From the NCBI GenBank assembly GCA_030581615.1, contig JAKTTT010000026.1, positions 221,172-285,171 on the forward strand: a DNA stretch of 64,000 nt. The letters run 5' to 3'. Positions 1 through 11,135 of the stretch are shown here, piece after piece. A program made the position numbers and the translations under genes. Every line of letters starts with the position of its first letter. The first letter of the stretch is position 1. Below the pieces are notes generated by a model. The model was not told where the DNA came from. It searched no databases and worked only from the letters and a program-made list of their open reading frames with translations. The stretch is from Alloascoidea africana. Its lineage: Eukaryota; Ascomycota; Alloascoideomycetes; Alloascoideales; Alloascoideaceae.

Positions 1-1099
1 GTTGGACCTTTATGCTGCTCAACTAGCCTCCACCATAGTAGGCTTACAAAACAACTTTGAAATTGAAAACTTTGAAGAGTCCAAATTGAAGCTTCTAATA
101 GCGTTGGTCTACGCATGCCTGGACATTGTCCCAGAACATTTGGTTCAACAGTTTTTCAAAGGCGACTACTCTCTTCAGCAGCGGCTTATTATTCTATCTG
201 GTCTGAGCTTAGGAGCGAGACAACTGTGCGGATATGAAGATCAAGTGCTGTTGGAGCTAGGAAATTCTGAGGAAAGGGCAAGACTAAATCAGTTTGCTTC
301 GAAGCTGTTACCTGCTCATTTACATGAAAGATTGTCGGCCGTCGGCAGTTCAAACAAAACTGTCACAAGCCGTATAGACCAGATAACAGCAAAGCTAGAA
401 AGCCATTCTTTGAAAGATACAATGGAAAAGGCCAGGGATGATGAATCGATAAGTGGTCCCAAAGTGCTGCGAGTGTCAAAGGGACTTCAACTCCAAAGAC
501 AAAAGAAAGAACAAGGTCCTTCCTCACAAACCAAGGTTTCTGTACAGCAAAAGGCTAGGTCATTCTACAAAGCTTCTGGCAAAAAGTTTTTTTTCCCTCT
601 TGTATCTGGATGGTGGGCTTCAGGAGGTGTTCTTGCTATTGGAGCTTATAGCGAAATTTTGATGTCTCAGTTCATCAAGACGCTGGGGCTTATACTGCAG
701 GCTTCTTATCCATCGAGTCTTGAATTAAAGGACATGGCGAACGAGTTATTTGGAATAATTTTGTCTGTCAGATCGGTTGCTGGGTCGTTGGACCGGTCAG
801 AGCAAATCAGGGGCAATTCAATAGAGCCGGTGATAATGGATGCGGTTCTATTTTCAGTTCTAGTAATTCTCGATGTCTTAGACCATGAATTCATAATAAA
901 AACCTGGTCTAGCGAAATTTTAGAGCTACAAGCATGGTTAGAAGAAACGTGGAAGAACATAATTGATGAAAGGGTCAGGAGTGTTGCGGCAGGAGTTCTC
1001 ATCCGTCTCCACGAATTAATAGAAAAATGGCAATTTGTTCTGTTAGGGCAAACCGTGGGAACTCAAAAGTTTCGTGGTAATGAGTTTCTTCCATATTGA
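1..1099 (+). CDS. TEL2: Telomere length regulation protein Tel2, C-terminal part (5' end outside window)
   Basis: The frame is open from base 2 to the TGA at 1097-1099 with no plausible start, so the window begins inside the gene and about 365 C-terminal residues are visible. Tel2 is the scaffold of the TTT complex (Tel2-Tti1-Tti2), which with Hsp90 matures PIKK kinases such as Tor, Tel1 and Mec1. The supporting match is the conserved Tel2 C-terminal domain, with a phenylalanine-rich segment KKFFFPLVSGWW around residue 195 followed by long amphipathic helices. A charged, Ser-rich linker before it (about residues 110-185) fits the disordered, CK2-phosphorylated linker known in the family. No introns are needed in the visible part. 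The call rests on the domain core and length; the N-terminal half cannot be checked here. Confidence 0.8.
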   Translation, partial: LDLYAAQLASTIVGLQNNFEIENFEESKLKLLIALVYACLDIVPEHLVQQFFKGDYSLQQRLIILSGLSLGARQLCGYEDQVLLELGNSEERARLNQFASKLLPAHLHERLSAVGSSNKTVTSRIDQITAKLESHSLKDTMEKARDDESISGPKVLRVSKGLQLQRQKKEQGPSSQTKVSVQQKARSFYKASGKKFFFPLVSGWWASGGVLAIGAYSEILMSQFIKTLGLILQASYPSSLELKDMANELFGIILSVRSVAGSLDRSEQIRGNSIEPVIMDAVLFSVLVILDVLDHEFIIKTWSSEILELQAWLEETWKNIIDERVRSVAAGVLIRLHELIEKWQFVLLGQTVGTQKFRGNEFLPY

Positions 1100-2460
1100 C
1101 GATTTAAAAGAATATTTTAATAAATGTCTCTAACAATTGAAAAAATGTCTCGGAGTTGGATATCTTGAATGGAAAAGTTCTGAACAGCATGATCAGAGAA
1201 GTGAATAGAACTCTTGGCTATGGGCTATGTGGCTCAGAGCTTTATTTAGTTTTTGAGCATAGTAGCTTTGCAAAATCTATGTGTAAAGATCGCTATTATA
1301 GTAGCAATTACAACTGCTGGTGTGATATCCAAAAACAAGTATATACAATATCAACATACGATAGTGTTTGTTTTGAATTGGTTAGAAAACCGCATGAGGT
1401 TTGAATCCGAGAATCGGTTATGTCCGTTATATCACGCGGATTTATCTAGATTTTATAATTTCTCAATCGGGTAGCCCCAATCACAGGAAAAGTTACACCA
1501 GCTGGAACATGAGATTTTGTTTTCTTTCTCGGAGGTACAAACTCCTAAAATTTGCTGGTGCATTTTTTTGACATCGGTCTAATGGCAGGCACGGCGGCAG
1601 CCTATCAACGGAGGTCATCTAGGAATGCTCCATGGGGGTTGTAATTCGACATCCGCTCATAAGCGAAATCATATGCGTCTGGCCAGCATTCTGATGGAAA
1701 AGAATAGGAAGGAAAAGGAAAGACTGTTTTAAGGCGTGTTGTTATTGTTTGGGTTATATGTATAGTAAAAATCTACTTCAACCACGTCTGGTGCTCAAAA
1801 CTCTGACGTTTTATGCATTGCCCCCGTGGGGAGATGAAGCGTAGCAGTTGAATGTAGATTGCTGGGAAATGGAGGTTACAGTTCCGAAATTGATAGATTT
1901 GATATCTCAACAACCCTACATAATCCCATTGTTTCTGTTGGTCTAATTGGCAATCGGTAAAAAGGAAGCAAAGTCTCATGTACGGATCGGAACTCCGAGG
2001 AAGAGTCGCAGAAGGCAAGAATCTGGTATATCTGTGAAGTGGGCAGATGAAGTAGAAAAAGGCGTGTTTGGTAACTGGAGGGCCAAAAACTGGAAATGGA
2101 AAACAAAAGAGTAGCATGTAAGGCACTTTGAAAATCATCATTATGCTTCTTGATTGCGATTTTTCTGACTACACCAGGAGTTAATCTGCTTCCCAAAGAC
2201 TTTATCTGAGCATTGAAAATATCTCGTTTCATTCCCCTCTGTCATCTACTGCCCCACTTTACATTAGATTTATTATTATTGTCAGTCTTGTTTGGTTATT
2301 GTTTGTCCCCGAAGCCATTCTTTGTTAAAGCCTGGGGCCAATTTCCAGGACAAAAGTAAACATCGATCTTGATGCGGCAGGCATGACGCCTAAGCGCCAA
2401 TCTTCTTTTTGTGTGTTTTATTTTCTTTCTGTGCTCCCACAGTCGCCAGGAATTGCAACC
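1100..2460. other. Intergenic, no supported gene
   Basis: Open frames here are short, overlap on both strands, and show no domain, splice structure or signal peptide that I recognise. The segment follows the TEL2 stop and leads into the GC-rich promoter of the zinc-finger gene at 3426. Confidence 0.6.
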
Positions 2461-2491
2461 CGCGGGATATGTGTGTCTTATCTGGGCTAAT

Positions 2492-2901
2492 CTGGGGAAA
2501 GGGGGATGAGCTGGTGGTATTATATACGTGTCTTGGCGGAAAAGGATGGGCGGGATGTGGGGGCGAGCCGCCCGAGCCGAAAAGTCCCGCGATCTGCATG
2601 CGTTGCCCCGGCAAAGGCGCTTGCCGGAAAAATACCCGCGCCAGAAACGGAATACACCCACACACCCGCGCTTTCGGAAAAACTTTCATGTGCTGCCGGG
2701 GCTGTTGCGTAACTTCTCGATTTGGGGTATACGGGTGCAGCGGTGAGAGCCCAGAGCTGGGGAACAGGCGAACAAAAGAGAGCGTATGTGACAAAGAGGC
2801 CCCCGTCTCATGGCTTGACCGCGAGAACACAGAAGGGTCTCATGGCATAGAGCAGACAAGGAAAGATGTGGAGCGCCATATACCCGAACGGCATGTGGGG
2901 G
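2492..2901. promoter_or_regulatory. Cluster of Mig1/CreA-type GC boxes upstream of the MIG1-like gene
   Basis: Matches to the Mig1/CreA consensus SYGGGG occur at 2492 (CTGGGG), 2557 (GTGGGG), 2607-2612 (minus strand, CCGGGG), 2696 (CCGGGG), 2757 (CTGGGG) and 2895 (GTGGGG). That is six sites in about 410 bp, within a GC-rich stretch of an otherwise AT-rich intergenic region. They lie 525-935 bp upstream of the start of the zinc-finger gene, whose fingers belong to the family that binds this sequence. Autoregulation is an inference, and in GC-rich DNA some matches are expected by chance. Confidence 0.45.
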
Positions 2902-3183
2902 CAGTCTCATTCGTATTAGAATATATCACGAAATGCAGGCTCATGATTGAGTTGTAGCCGGTATGGTCGTTGTTGGGAGCGAGCATCGGGGTACTTTAGC
3001 TATTATTTTCTTCGACTTTTCGGCATCCACTAGAATGGCAATAAAGGACTGGAAAGAAAGTAAGCTGGATTATTTTTAATGTTTTCTCCTATCCTTGACC
3101 GTAAGTTGCGTGCATAGGTCTGAAGGTTCTGAGAACCATAAGGTTTTTTCTCTTTGGCCCTTGCCATATAATCCGATGTTTTG

Positions 3184-3285
3184 TAAATCTTTTCTTTTTT
3201 TTTTTTTTTGCTACTTCTCTTCTTTCCTCTCCTTCTCTCCTTGTCTTTTTCTTTTTCTCTCTTCTCAACATTCTCTCGTCTCCTT
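3184..3285 (+). promoter_or_regulatory. Long polypyrimidine tract upstream of the MIG1-like start
   Basis: About 100 bases are almost wholly C and T, including a run of 15 or more T at about 3193-3209, and end about 140 bp before the ATG at 3426. Such tracts are common just upstream of transcription starts in yeast promoters (poly-dT nucleosome-depleted regions). The complement has a Lys/Glu/Arg-rich open frame that simply reflects this composition. Confidence 0.5.
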
Positions 3286-3425
3286 GAGGTATCAACTCTT
3301 CGTCTCTTCGTATCGGTCATTGAATGAGTAGCCTCATAATTTAACTTCGGTTTAACGAGCACCACTAAATCCCTCAAACCAACTGTCACACTTTGCCCTT
3401 GTAACCTGAAGAGCTTCACAGCCTA

Positions 3426-4979
3426 ATGCCAACAAATACTTCGACTACAGGTACGGATGCTACCAAAAAGCCTGAACAGCCCAGACCTTATAAATGTGTC
3501 ACATGCTCTAAGGCCTTCCATAGATTGGAGCACCTGCACCGTCATATAAGAACGCATACAGGCGAAAAACCACACCATTGCCAGTTTCCAGGGTGCGGGA
3601 AGAGGTTTTCGAGATCTGATGAACTTACAAGGCACTTGAGAATACATACAAATCCAAGTTCTAGGAGAAACAAAAGTAGTAACAATTTGAACAGCTTTGC
3701 GTTTCAGCAGATTGGGGTTCCGGTTAACGTCCAGCAAAACTTGAATCTTGACTACCTCAACTATCAACTGTACCAACAGCAATTACAGCAAATGCAACAA
3801 ATGCAACAACCAGTACAAGCGGTTCCACCGGCAATGGGTTGCTCAACGCGGCAGATGGTGTTAAACGGGCAACCAGTGTATATCATGACTCCTTTCGTTG
3901 CATCAACTAACCCACCTGCTGCAAATCCGGTTTTCATTTCTGGAGAAGGTCAATACCCTGGTGGACCCGTTACGCATGCTGGGCCTGAACAGCCTTCAAA
4001 CCAAGCGTTTACGTTCACCCCATTTCAAAACTATCCCTCCTCTGCGCCTTCTGGATCAAACCCTTGCTTGAGAAATGGTAATGTTACATTGCCTCCCTTA
4101 TCTACAAAGATTCCTGAGGTTCAAGCTCCTGTTCAGCCGTCTAGACCCCTATCTAGATCTCAGCCGACCTCTCCTCCCTCAAGCTCCATGGCAACTCCAT
4201 TTTCAATGTCACCCATTCTGCCTGAAAAGAAGCTGGTGGGGGTTGCCAAATCTTCCGCACAAGTGGCTACAACTCCTTCATTGGAATCTTTGAACGTCAA
4301 CAAGTCTTATCCATCTCTGTCAAGCTATTTTTCCACCGCAAACAGCTCTCATACAAACTCTTATGCTTCTTCGGCCTCGGGGTCTGCATCATCTTCTGCA
4401 TTCACAACCCCTTCATCCTCTGTTACAACCAGTGGCACATGGATGAAAGACTTACTGGCATCCAACTCTAGTATTTCTAGATCCTCCTCCTCCAACCAGC
4501 TACCCCATATCAATGAGTTATCGCCTCATTCTCGACCGCACCCACATAACGTTTTGGCTGGCTTACAACGTTTAACTCCGCTTAAACAGATTTTGCCTAC
4601 AGCTGACACTACTGATACACAAACTTCGCCTGTCTTAGTTCAGTGTTCTGATGTTAATGACCTTCCCTTCAGAAACAAGAGAACTCGACCCAATTCGCCT
4701 GTGTTTACTGTTCCTAATAGCCCTTCCCTATATGCCTCTGATCTGCATACATCATCTCACCACAAATCCAGTGCTGCAAACTCACCTTTCGCACATACTC
4801 CCTTGGTCACACCCAGCCAATCTCCAAAGTTAAGGCCACAATCGTCATCTGAACTTTCTCTTACCTTTAATAGTGCAAATAACCCGCCTGGATTGGCGTT
4901 GGATATTGTCAAAGGGAAGAGGTCTGACTCAGAGCCTCGCAGAGTAGGTATCTCTGTGTCAGATTTGATCAATAAATGA
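3426..4979 (+). CDS. MIG1: Mig1/CreA-type C2H2 zinc-finger transcription repressor
   Basis: A 517-residue protein with two N-terminal C2H2 fingers (about residues 22-76). The first carries [19 protein letters not shown] and the second [17 protein letters not shown]. These match the Mig1/Mig2/CreA finger pair, which binds GC boxes (SYGGGG) and mediates glucose repression by recruiting Cyc8-Tup1. The rest is low complexity: a Gln-rich stretch near residues 115-130, then long Ser/Thr/Pro/Asn regions typical of Mig1 effectors. The frame ends in a short conserved-looking tail (SVSDLINK). The start is the first ATG after a pyrimidine-rich leader, and no intron is needed. The family is secure; whether it is the strict MIG1 or a MIG2/3-type paralogue is not. 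TUP1, its expected partner, lies at 15654. Confidence 0.85.
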   Translation: MPTNTSTTGTDATKKPEQPRPYKCVTCSKAFHRLEHLHRHIRTHTGEKPHHCQFPGCGKRFSRSDELTRHLRIHTNPSSRRNKSSNNLNSFAFQQIGVPVNVQQNLNLDYLNYQLYQQQLQQMQQMQQPVQAVPPAMGCSTRQMVLNGQPVYIMTPFVASTNPPAANPVFISGEGQYPGGPVTHAGPEQPSNQAFTFTPFQNYPSSAPSGSNPCLRNGNVTLPPLSTKIPEVQAPVQPSRPLSRSQPTSPPSSSMATPFSMSPILPEKKLVGVAKSSAQVATTPSLESLNVNKSYPSLSSYFSTANSSHTNSYASSASGSASSSAFTTPSSSVTTSGTWMKDLLASNSSISRSSSSNQLPHINELSPHSRPHPHNVLAGLQRLTPLKQILPTADTTDTQTSPVLVQCSDVNDLPFRNKRTRPNSPVFTVPNSPSLYASDLHTSSHHKSSAANSPFAHTPLVTPSQSPKLRPQSSSELSLTFNSANNPPGLALDIVKGKRSDSEPRRVGISVSDLINK

Positions 4980-7900
4980 ACAGACATAAACGTATAGATT
5001 TCTATTAATTTGGGTAATGCTTAGATCATGTTGAATACCATGGAACCCTTTTTTTTCTACTTTGGGTCTTGGTTTTTGGGGGGTTTTATTATCTGCTGTC
5101 TTGCTGTTGTTGTTTTTTTCATGTTTGTTGAAATTGACGTCTATCTTTGGTACGTGGCTCTTTCTTTTTCCTGAAGCTCTGACAAGTGCGCCAGTAATGA
5201 TTTTTTTTCTTTGTTTCATATTTATTCAAGTAGGACAAGCTATATTAATGAGTATTAGAGCAATCTACAAGTGTATTATTATTAAGGTCTATCTATGTGT
5301 ACCGAGAATATAGGAAATAATTATTTATTACTCTATCAAGGAAACCTTCAGAGATAATATGATACAAGGGATGTGGCGATATTTAATTAATCGGCTAAGT
5401 GAAAAGTGTAAGTAAGCAATCATCTAAACATTTTTAACGCCATAGTTGTGATAGCACTTGTGTGCTCGGCCAGTTAAATAGATATACGGATACTTTCCCG
5501 AGAAAAAGGACCAAAAGATAGAGAATGAACTTGAGCCACCGTCATTTTGTGTTTATTCCCACGGCCTTGTAGAAAATTAAAAGTTGGTAGGTTTTCGTGG
5601 GGGTACAAGGCTTTGAAGGCAGGGTCCACGATACGATACATTCTGAGCCTCGGTAAGTGGGTTCGCTAGTCAATTCGTTGGGCAAATAATTATCTCGGTA
5701 AGTGGGGTGAGTGAATTATTTGCGACCTTAGAAATGGCCCCAAAGGTCCGTCTATAACAGTTTACTTTTTTGATCACACAGCATACCCAAATGTGTCACC
5801 AGTTCTGATAAAGCTAAAGAACAATCTTCATTCGTTCTGGACCGATTTTGTTTCAAATCTAGTTTTATTGCCATTTAATTATAAGGTTTTAGTTTTATCA
5901 AGTTCCTGAAGATCACCGTTCAGCGCCAAGAGAGGTAATTCTGTTTCTGAGAACATCAAGATCTTTTTCTGAATGTTTGTTTGATTTTACAAAAAGCTAT
6001 AGTTGACGATGAGCAACTCATACAAGAATTGCTCTTTATTTTCAAGTTGTAGGAAATGCACGTTTTTACTCTTTCCCTGTATTTGCATGTTTAATGTACA
6101 ACTCAGTTCTCAGTTATTAGTATCCAGGTGTAATCAGCAGAACACAAAGCCAAAGTTTGTACTCTTACAACTTTTTTCTGACAATTAAAATCACTTGCAA
6201 TGTTTTCAGGTATCTTTCCTTTTATCAATTTACTTGCAACATACAGACTGAAAGCAACGCATCTATTATAGTTGTGTGCTGAACGACTAGAAGCTGTGTA
6301 GAAGTGATTGCCATCGGTTAGTAGAAGTGACCGCAAGATCTAAGCTAAATTCCTAGCGGCTTCTAGGTTTCTTAAGTAATTACTAAGTCGTAGCAGTCAT
6401 GAAAAAGCATTCATTTATTGAGAAGAACGCTCACTTTTCTTCACTGGGATTCAATAGCCTCAGTCCCCTTCATGTATCTAATATCTTCAACACTTCTGTG
6501 GTTCAAAAAGCATAGAGTACAAATAATCGGTTTCTGGCTAAAGAATCTCCATGATGGACTGAATCTGAAAAGCAAAAAGTAGAATGCAAGGGTGAAATCT
6601 CAAGAAACTAGTGTATGATGAGTAAGTGAAACGGTTCAAGTGTTAGCATAGATCAAAGTAAATGCATTTTACAGATTCTTAAGATCAACCACGTTTTAAA
6701 AATTTGATAATAGATTCGATTTCGCATGATCTTCGCCCAGCTGAAAGACTATGATAGCCATAAACAAAGAAGCATCTTACAGAATCGAATTTACAAGATT
6801 TTGTTTGACACAAGGATAGGATTCAGGTTTCAAAAAACTTCCCCTTAGCTTTTGATAAATTAAAGAGAAAGCGTTTAGCTAGAGCAAATAATTAGGCATC
6901 TAGGATAAAAGTAAGCAAATTGATAATCCATACAATGTTATCAACCTCTTCATTTAGTAACCCGCTTCACATCTTTTTCTAGACAGGAGGGTTTTGATAT
7001 TTTTGATCTAAAATAACACCATCATAGGCCAAATCCTGAAAACTAGATTCTATTCCTTTACTATCTATATGACTATGCAACATACCTGATGGCTCATTCT
7101 TCTTTTGAATCTGATGATATTCAATTCCAGATAAGTAGTCGTTGAAATGTTGAAAAATTCCATATCAATCAGAAGGAAAGACATTAAGGAACTAAGTATT
7201 AACCAAGAACTGTTTTTGAACTTATGTATGCTTTCGACCTCGGTATTGTATTGTACGCATCTTTAAAGAAGAGCCCAACTATTAATTAAAGAGACGGGCA
7301 TAATCCAAATTGTGCTTTGTTCCTTAGAATTGAGGTTAGTCTTCTTTTAATAATCGAACAACTTTTATCTTGTTCTTGTACCTTTTTTTTTTTGATCATT
7401 TATATCATGTGAATCGTATCTTTTGAATAAATTTTTGCTGTTACAGAAACAATCTTGTTCATAAACATTCATTTCGTTTGTTTGCGTACTGGATTCATTG
7501 TAGATCCTGTCAATTAGGGTGGTGGTGTCAAGCCCATCATCCAGTACGCAAAAGATCCCAGGGTCAAAAGAGTGTCAGGGTGTGGTGAAGTGGTACAAAG
7601 ATCTCTTCAGTTCTGACATTAGACTGCCTTTAAACCGGACTGTGAATGACCTTCAGCTGGGGTTCTGCAAGAGCCCTCGGAATCTTGGATATGTATCGCC
7701 AAGATCTAAGGTGTTTCCTTTGATCGCTTACTACTGAGGAGGACGGCGTTGAGAATTAACGAGTAGCTTGATGTTTAACTACTTAGTGGGAGATATGGCC
7801 CTTTTATATTCACATTTTTTCGGACCTTGCCAATCCAGTTTGGTTGTGTACTGCTACCGACCGGGTCTATTATCAATGCACCCCATGCAAAATCATCGAA

Positions 7901-9095
7901 CACCTAATCTTTTCCCATTTTTAGAAAGGAATCAAAAAATATACAGCGTAATTCTATGGGTTTTGTCTCAGATAGTTAAATACAGTAACTAACTACTGTC
8001 TGATGGCGGAGATGGACTATCATTTTCAATTTGTGATCAAATCATTTCTCGAATGTAACGGTTCGGTGAGCTATATGTTCACGACTCACACACTTTTCTT
8101 GATGATTCCTCTATTGCTATGTAGGAACTAGGATATTTATATGGAGGAAAGCCTTGGCTGAAACCGGGATGCCATTACTCAGGGACATCCGTATCCTAAC
8201 ATCGAAGCTATTTTGCAAAATACTCGCCATTTACCCCCTAATTCTTTCTCTATAAGGAACATACCTGGGATATTTTATCAGAGTTAGGCAAGAATTGAAT
8301 GCCCCGAATCTCAGGTTTATACTATTTAACCAATTATAAGGCTATTGTTTTAAGAAGAGTTAAAGGAGGGACTTTGGCTTGAGCTTTGACATGATGCCAG
8401 TAGCAGAAGTGATAATTTCTATAGTGTCGCTGTCTTCTTTTGTGCTTTCTTGGCCAGGAAATCCAACTCATCCTATTATCTACTAGTGCTATCAACAACC
8501 AAGAGCCGAGATGATCATTTCATTCAAACTTTTCGGCATCATATAAAATTATTGAAAAGTTCAGGGCTGTTAACTATCAATTTTTCTCACATTCTTCAGC
8601 AAAACCTCCTTCCCTTTGTAACACCTTTCAATAAAAAGATGTCACCATCCAAATATAACGAATACTTGCAGGCAGAAGCTCCAGCACAAATCTTCCAGAG
8701 ATATCAGGACGGCACTAAAAAGTATGGATGTTGATCAAATTATTGGACATGGAAAATGAACCAGAGAATTTGTATTAAATGTTCAAAACAGCCATCATGG
8801 CATATTAGCTACAAGTCAAAAACAGTGAAATTTTAGCTTATTATAAGAACACTAGTCCAGTCTAGCTGTTCTTATCTTTCTTTGTTCTTCTTAATTAACT
8901 TTTTTTATTCTTTTCTTTTTCTTCCTTGTCCCCTTTTTCTTTAGGGAGACCCGGCTCTTTTAATTAGTACTTCCAAAATATCTAAATCAACTATACATTA
9001 TCCTAAATACACTTCGTGCCACATGATTGCATGTTCTGAAGTATCATTACAATTAGAAGATCTGGTTCAGTATGGTTCTTTCAATTATAATAACT
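4980..9095. other. Long AT-rich gene-poor region
   Basis: About 4.1 kb without a supportable gene. No open frame exceeds about 95 codons, and none of those examined shows a domain or convincing splice-joined extension. A slightly less AT-rich patch at about 7500-7760 has a 72-codon frame that could be old coding material but matches nothing I know. The region is bounded by the MIG1-like gene and tRNA-Ile. Such blocks next to tRNA genes are often old retrotransposon landing zones, but no LTR pair or pol motif was seen. Confidence 0.5.
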
Positions 9096-9169
9096 GGTCT
9101 CTTGGCCCAGTTGGTTAAGGCACCGTGCTAATAACGCGGGGATCAGCGGTTCGATCCCGCTAGAGACCA
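9096..9169 (+). tRNA. tRNA-Ile (anticodon AAT)
   Basis: This is a 74-nt cloverleaf. The acceptor arm GGTCTCT pairs with AGAGACC and the discriminator is A. The D-arm is GCCCAGTTGGTTAAGGC-like, the anticodon loop is CTAATAA with anticodon AAT, and the T-arm carries GGTTCGATCCC. From memory it is the same as, or nearly the same as, the S. cerevisiae tRNA-Ile(AAU). There is no intron. A 12-T tract follows four bases after the gene. Confidence 0.97.
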
Positions 9170-9173
9170 TCAA

Positions 9174-9185
9174 TTTTTTTTTTTT
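9174..9185 (+). terminator. RNA polymerase III T-run terminator of tRNA-Ile
   Basis: Twelve consecutive T start four bases after the discriminator base of tRNA-Ile, the normal Pol III termination signal. Confidence 0.9.
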
Positions 9186-10101
9186 GCATTGGATACAGCA
9201 TTACGATTATGAGGAACAGGCTTCAATTGGTTGAAAAAGGCTGTCTCATCCAAGATTTTGAGTGTGCCTACTGTGGAGCGACTGTTATATAATTCATTAG
9301 GCTGATTTCCAGTATTTCTATACTAAAAAAGTTTTCTGGTCTAGTGCTTTCTTCACTCAACTGATGTATGGAAAGCTTTGCTCTCAAGCCACATTGTACC
9401 TCTCCATGCCTGGCCCGGGCCTTCAGTTCATTCACCAAAGGCAAAATGAAACATTTTTCTTTTAGTGTATTTATCTATTTTCTACTTTGGTTCTTACCAT
9501 ACACAGATATGAACAAGACCCTAAATCTTGTCACCTGTTTGGGGGTGGAAAGTTAATCATCCAGAAACTGTAGGTTCCGAAAGCCTTAGTGGAGTCTTAG
9601 GAATGAGACATTTGGGGATTTAGTAGAGAAAATCAAGTGGCTTGAGCTTTCCTCGGTTTTATTTGAAAGTAGGCTTAAAATAAGATCACCATCTCAAGCA
9701 ATCGTGTTAATTCTTGGTATATATTTTACCAACCATTATTCGATATTTTTAGTTAAACACGGATCAGATACAAAACAAGCTTTAAACAGCCTTTCGAATA
9801 GTCGTCGCTAGATTCTATTCATTTGCAAATTCGAACCACAGCTCGCCTTTTGTAGAACCGATGACACTGAAGACTAGATCAGTAAAAGTGGTCACTTTCT
9901 CACATATACAGAAAAATCTCGGTACGATAGAAATGTTCTAGTTCCAGACCTCAATAAATCTGAACCAGAGATTTTCAAATAATGAGGTTCAAGATCCGTT
10001 TTAAGGTCAAATCAGAGCATACATAACCTAAAAGGCGTTCCTCAATTAATCCACGAAAAATACCTGAAAGCACAAAACAATCTAACCAAGTAAATAACAA
10101 A
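9186..10101. other. Intergenic between tRNA-Ile and the Pep12-like SNARE gene
   Basis: AT-rich, with no open frame above about 62 codons and no recognised motif. It holds the 3' flank of the syntaxin gene on the minus strand. Confidence 0.6.
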
Positions 10102-11017
10102 TCAGCCTAGAAACATTGCTAGTAAGATGACAAGAAGAACCACAACTAGAATCATCAGCAAACAGAAAGATTTCCCTCTCGATCTCTTCTGGTAAAAAGC
10201 GGCTTTGCTCAATTCAGAAGCAGCATTTCTGGTAGAAGATGCAACCTGATATATGTTGGATTCAATGTTATCTACAATGTGACAGAAATGTTAGTGGTCG
10301 ATGTTCAAGAAAAACTTTCGCCAGCTAATAGCATCAAACGACCAGATACTCACCAACAATCGTCCCCTGTTCTACCACGATTGTCCCCAAATCAGTAAAG
10401 ATTTCATTCAACTCTAGAATTCCTTGCTCTATATTCTGGATTTCTTCTTCTCTTTCAATTATTAAAGCCTGCTGATATTCTAGTTCTTGTTGATCCAGCT
10501 GTTCTTGTTCCAACAACTGTGCTTGCTCAGGACTATTTGCATCTATTATTGCGCCACCATCTGTGTGATGCGACTGCTCAGTATCCTGTATCACGGTTCT
10601 CGCCTCTAGTACTCTTTCCTTCTCATGCTCTGTAAATCGACTCTGTAGAGCCTGAAACTCGTTAAAAGCTCCTGATATTTCTCTTCCTAATTTCTGTATT
10701 GTAAAGCGTTGGGATGGGGATACATCATCCCATTCTTTCAGTTGCTTGCTAAGCTCACCCAAATGCCTGAACTTTGCTCTCGTATTTTCTAATAGTGCTA
10801 ACGTTCTATCATGAACACTTAGCTCTACAGAAGAGCGTTGACCAGAAACCGTTCGAGATTGGCTAGAAGATAGAGAGTCCATAAACTTGGTCAGAGAGAC
10901 CAGGCCTGTATTCACCTCAAACAAATCATTTGAAATTGATTCAGCCAGAGAATCAAACTCGGGTGAGTCTGAAAATGCAGGCTGAGATTCCAAAGACACC
11001 GCATCGTTAAAAGACAT
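10102..11017 (-). CDS. PEP12: Pep12/Vam3-type endosomal syntaxin (t-SNARE), two exons
   Basis: Joined from 11017-10354 and 10271-10102, giving 277 residues. The 82-nt intron (10353-10272) has donor GTGAGT, branch CACTAAC and acceptor TAG, and the phase joins exactly. The N-terminal part resembles the Habc three-helix bundle of endosomal syntaxins. Next comes a Qa-SNARE core with ELNEIFTDLGTIVVEQGTIV continuing across the splice into DNIESNIYQV. The second exon supplies the rest of the SNARE helix, a basic KRSRGK patch and a C-terminal membrane anchor of about 20 residues rich in Val, Ile and Leu. Pep12 drives Golgi-to-late-endosome fusion. Without splicing the frame stops a few codons after TIV, leaving a soluble protein with no anchor. 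A Vam3-like vacuolar role cannot be excluded. Confidence 0.85.
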
Positions 11018-11135
11018 TATTCTTGTGATCTATGTATTGGACTTAAGTCATCTGAGAAGAAGATGAATGACAATGGCTTATATACACCCACACATCCCAT
11101 CCCCACTTGTCCTGATATGATGAATATTTCTACAA

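Noticed and set aside
1380-1420. GGTTTGAATCC resembling a tRNA B box
   Set aside because: No acceptor or anticodon arms can be folded around it.
2409-2957. 182-codon plus-strand frame upstream of the MIG1-like gene
   Set aside because: It lies in the GC-rich promoter, has no domain or conserved-looking segment, and several frames on both strands are open in the same place.
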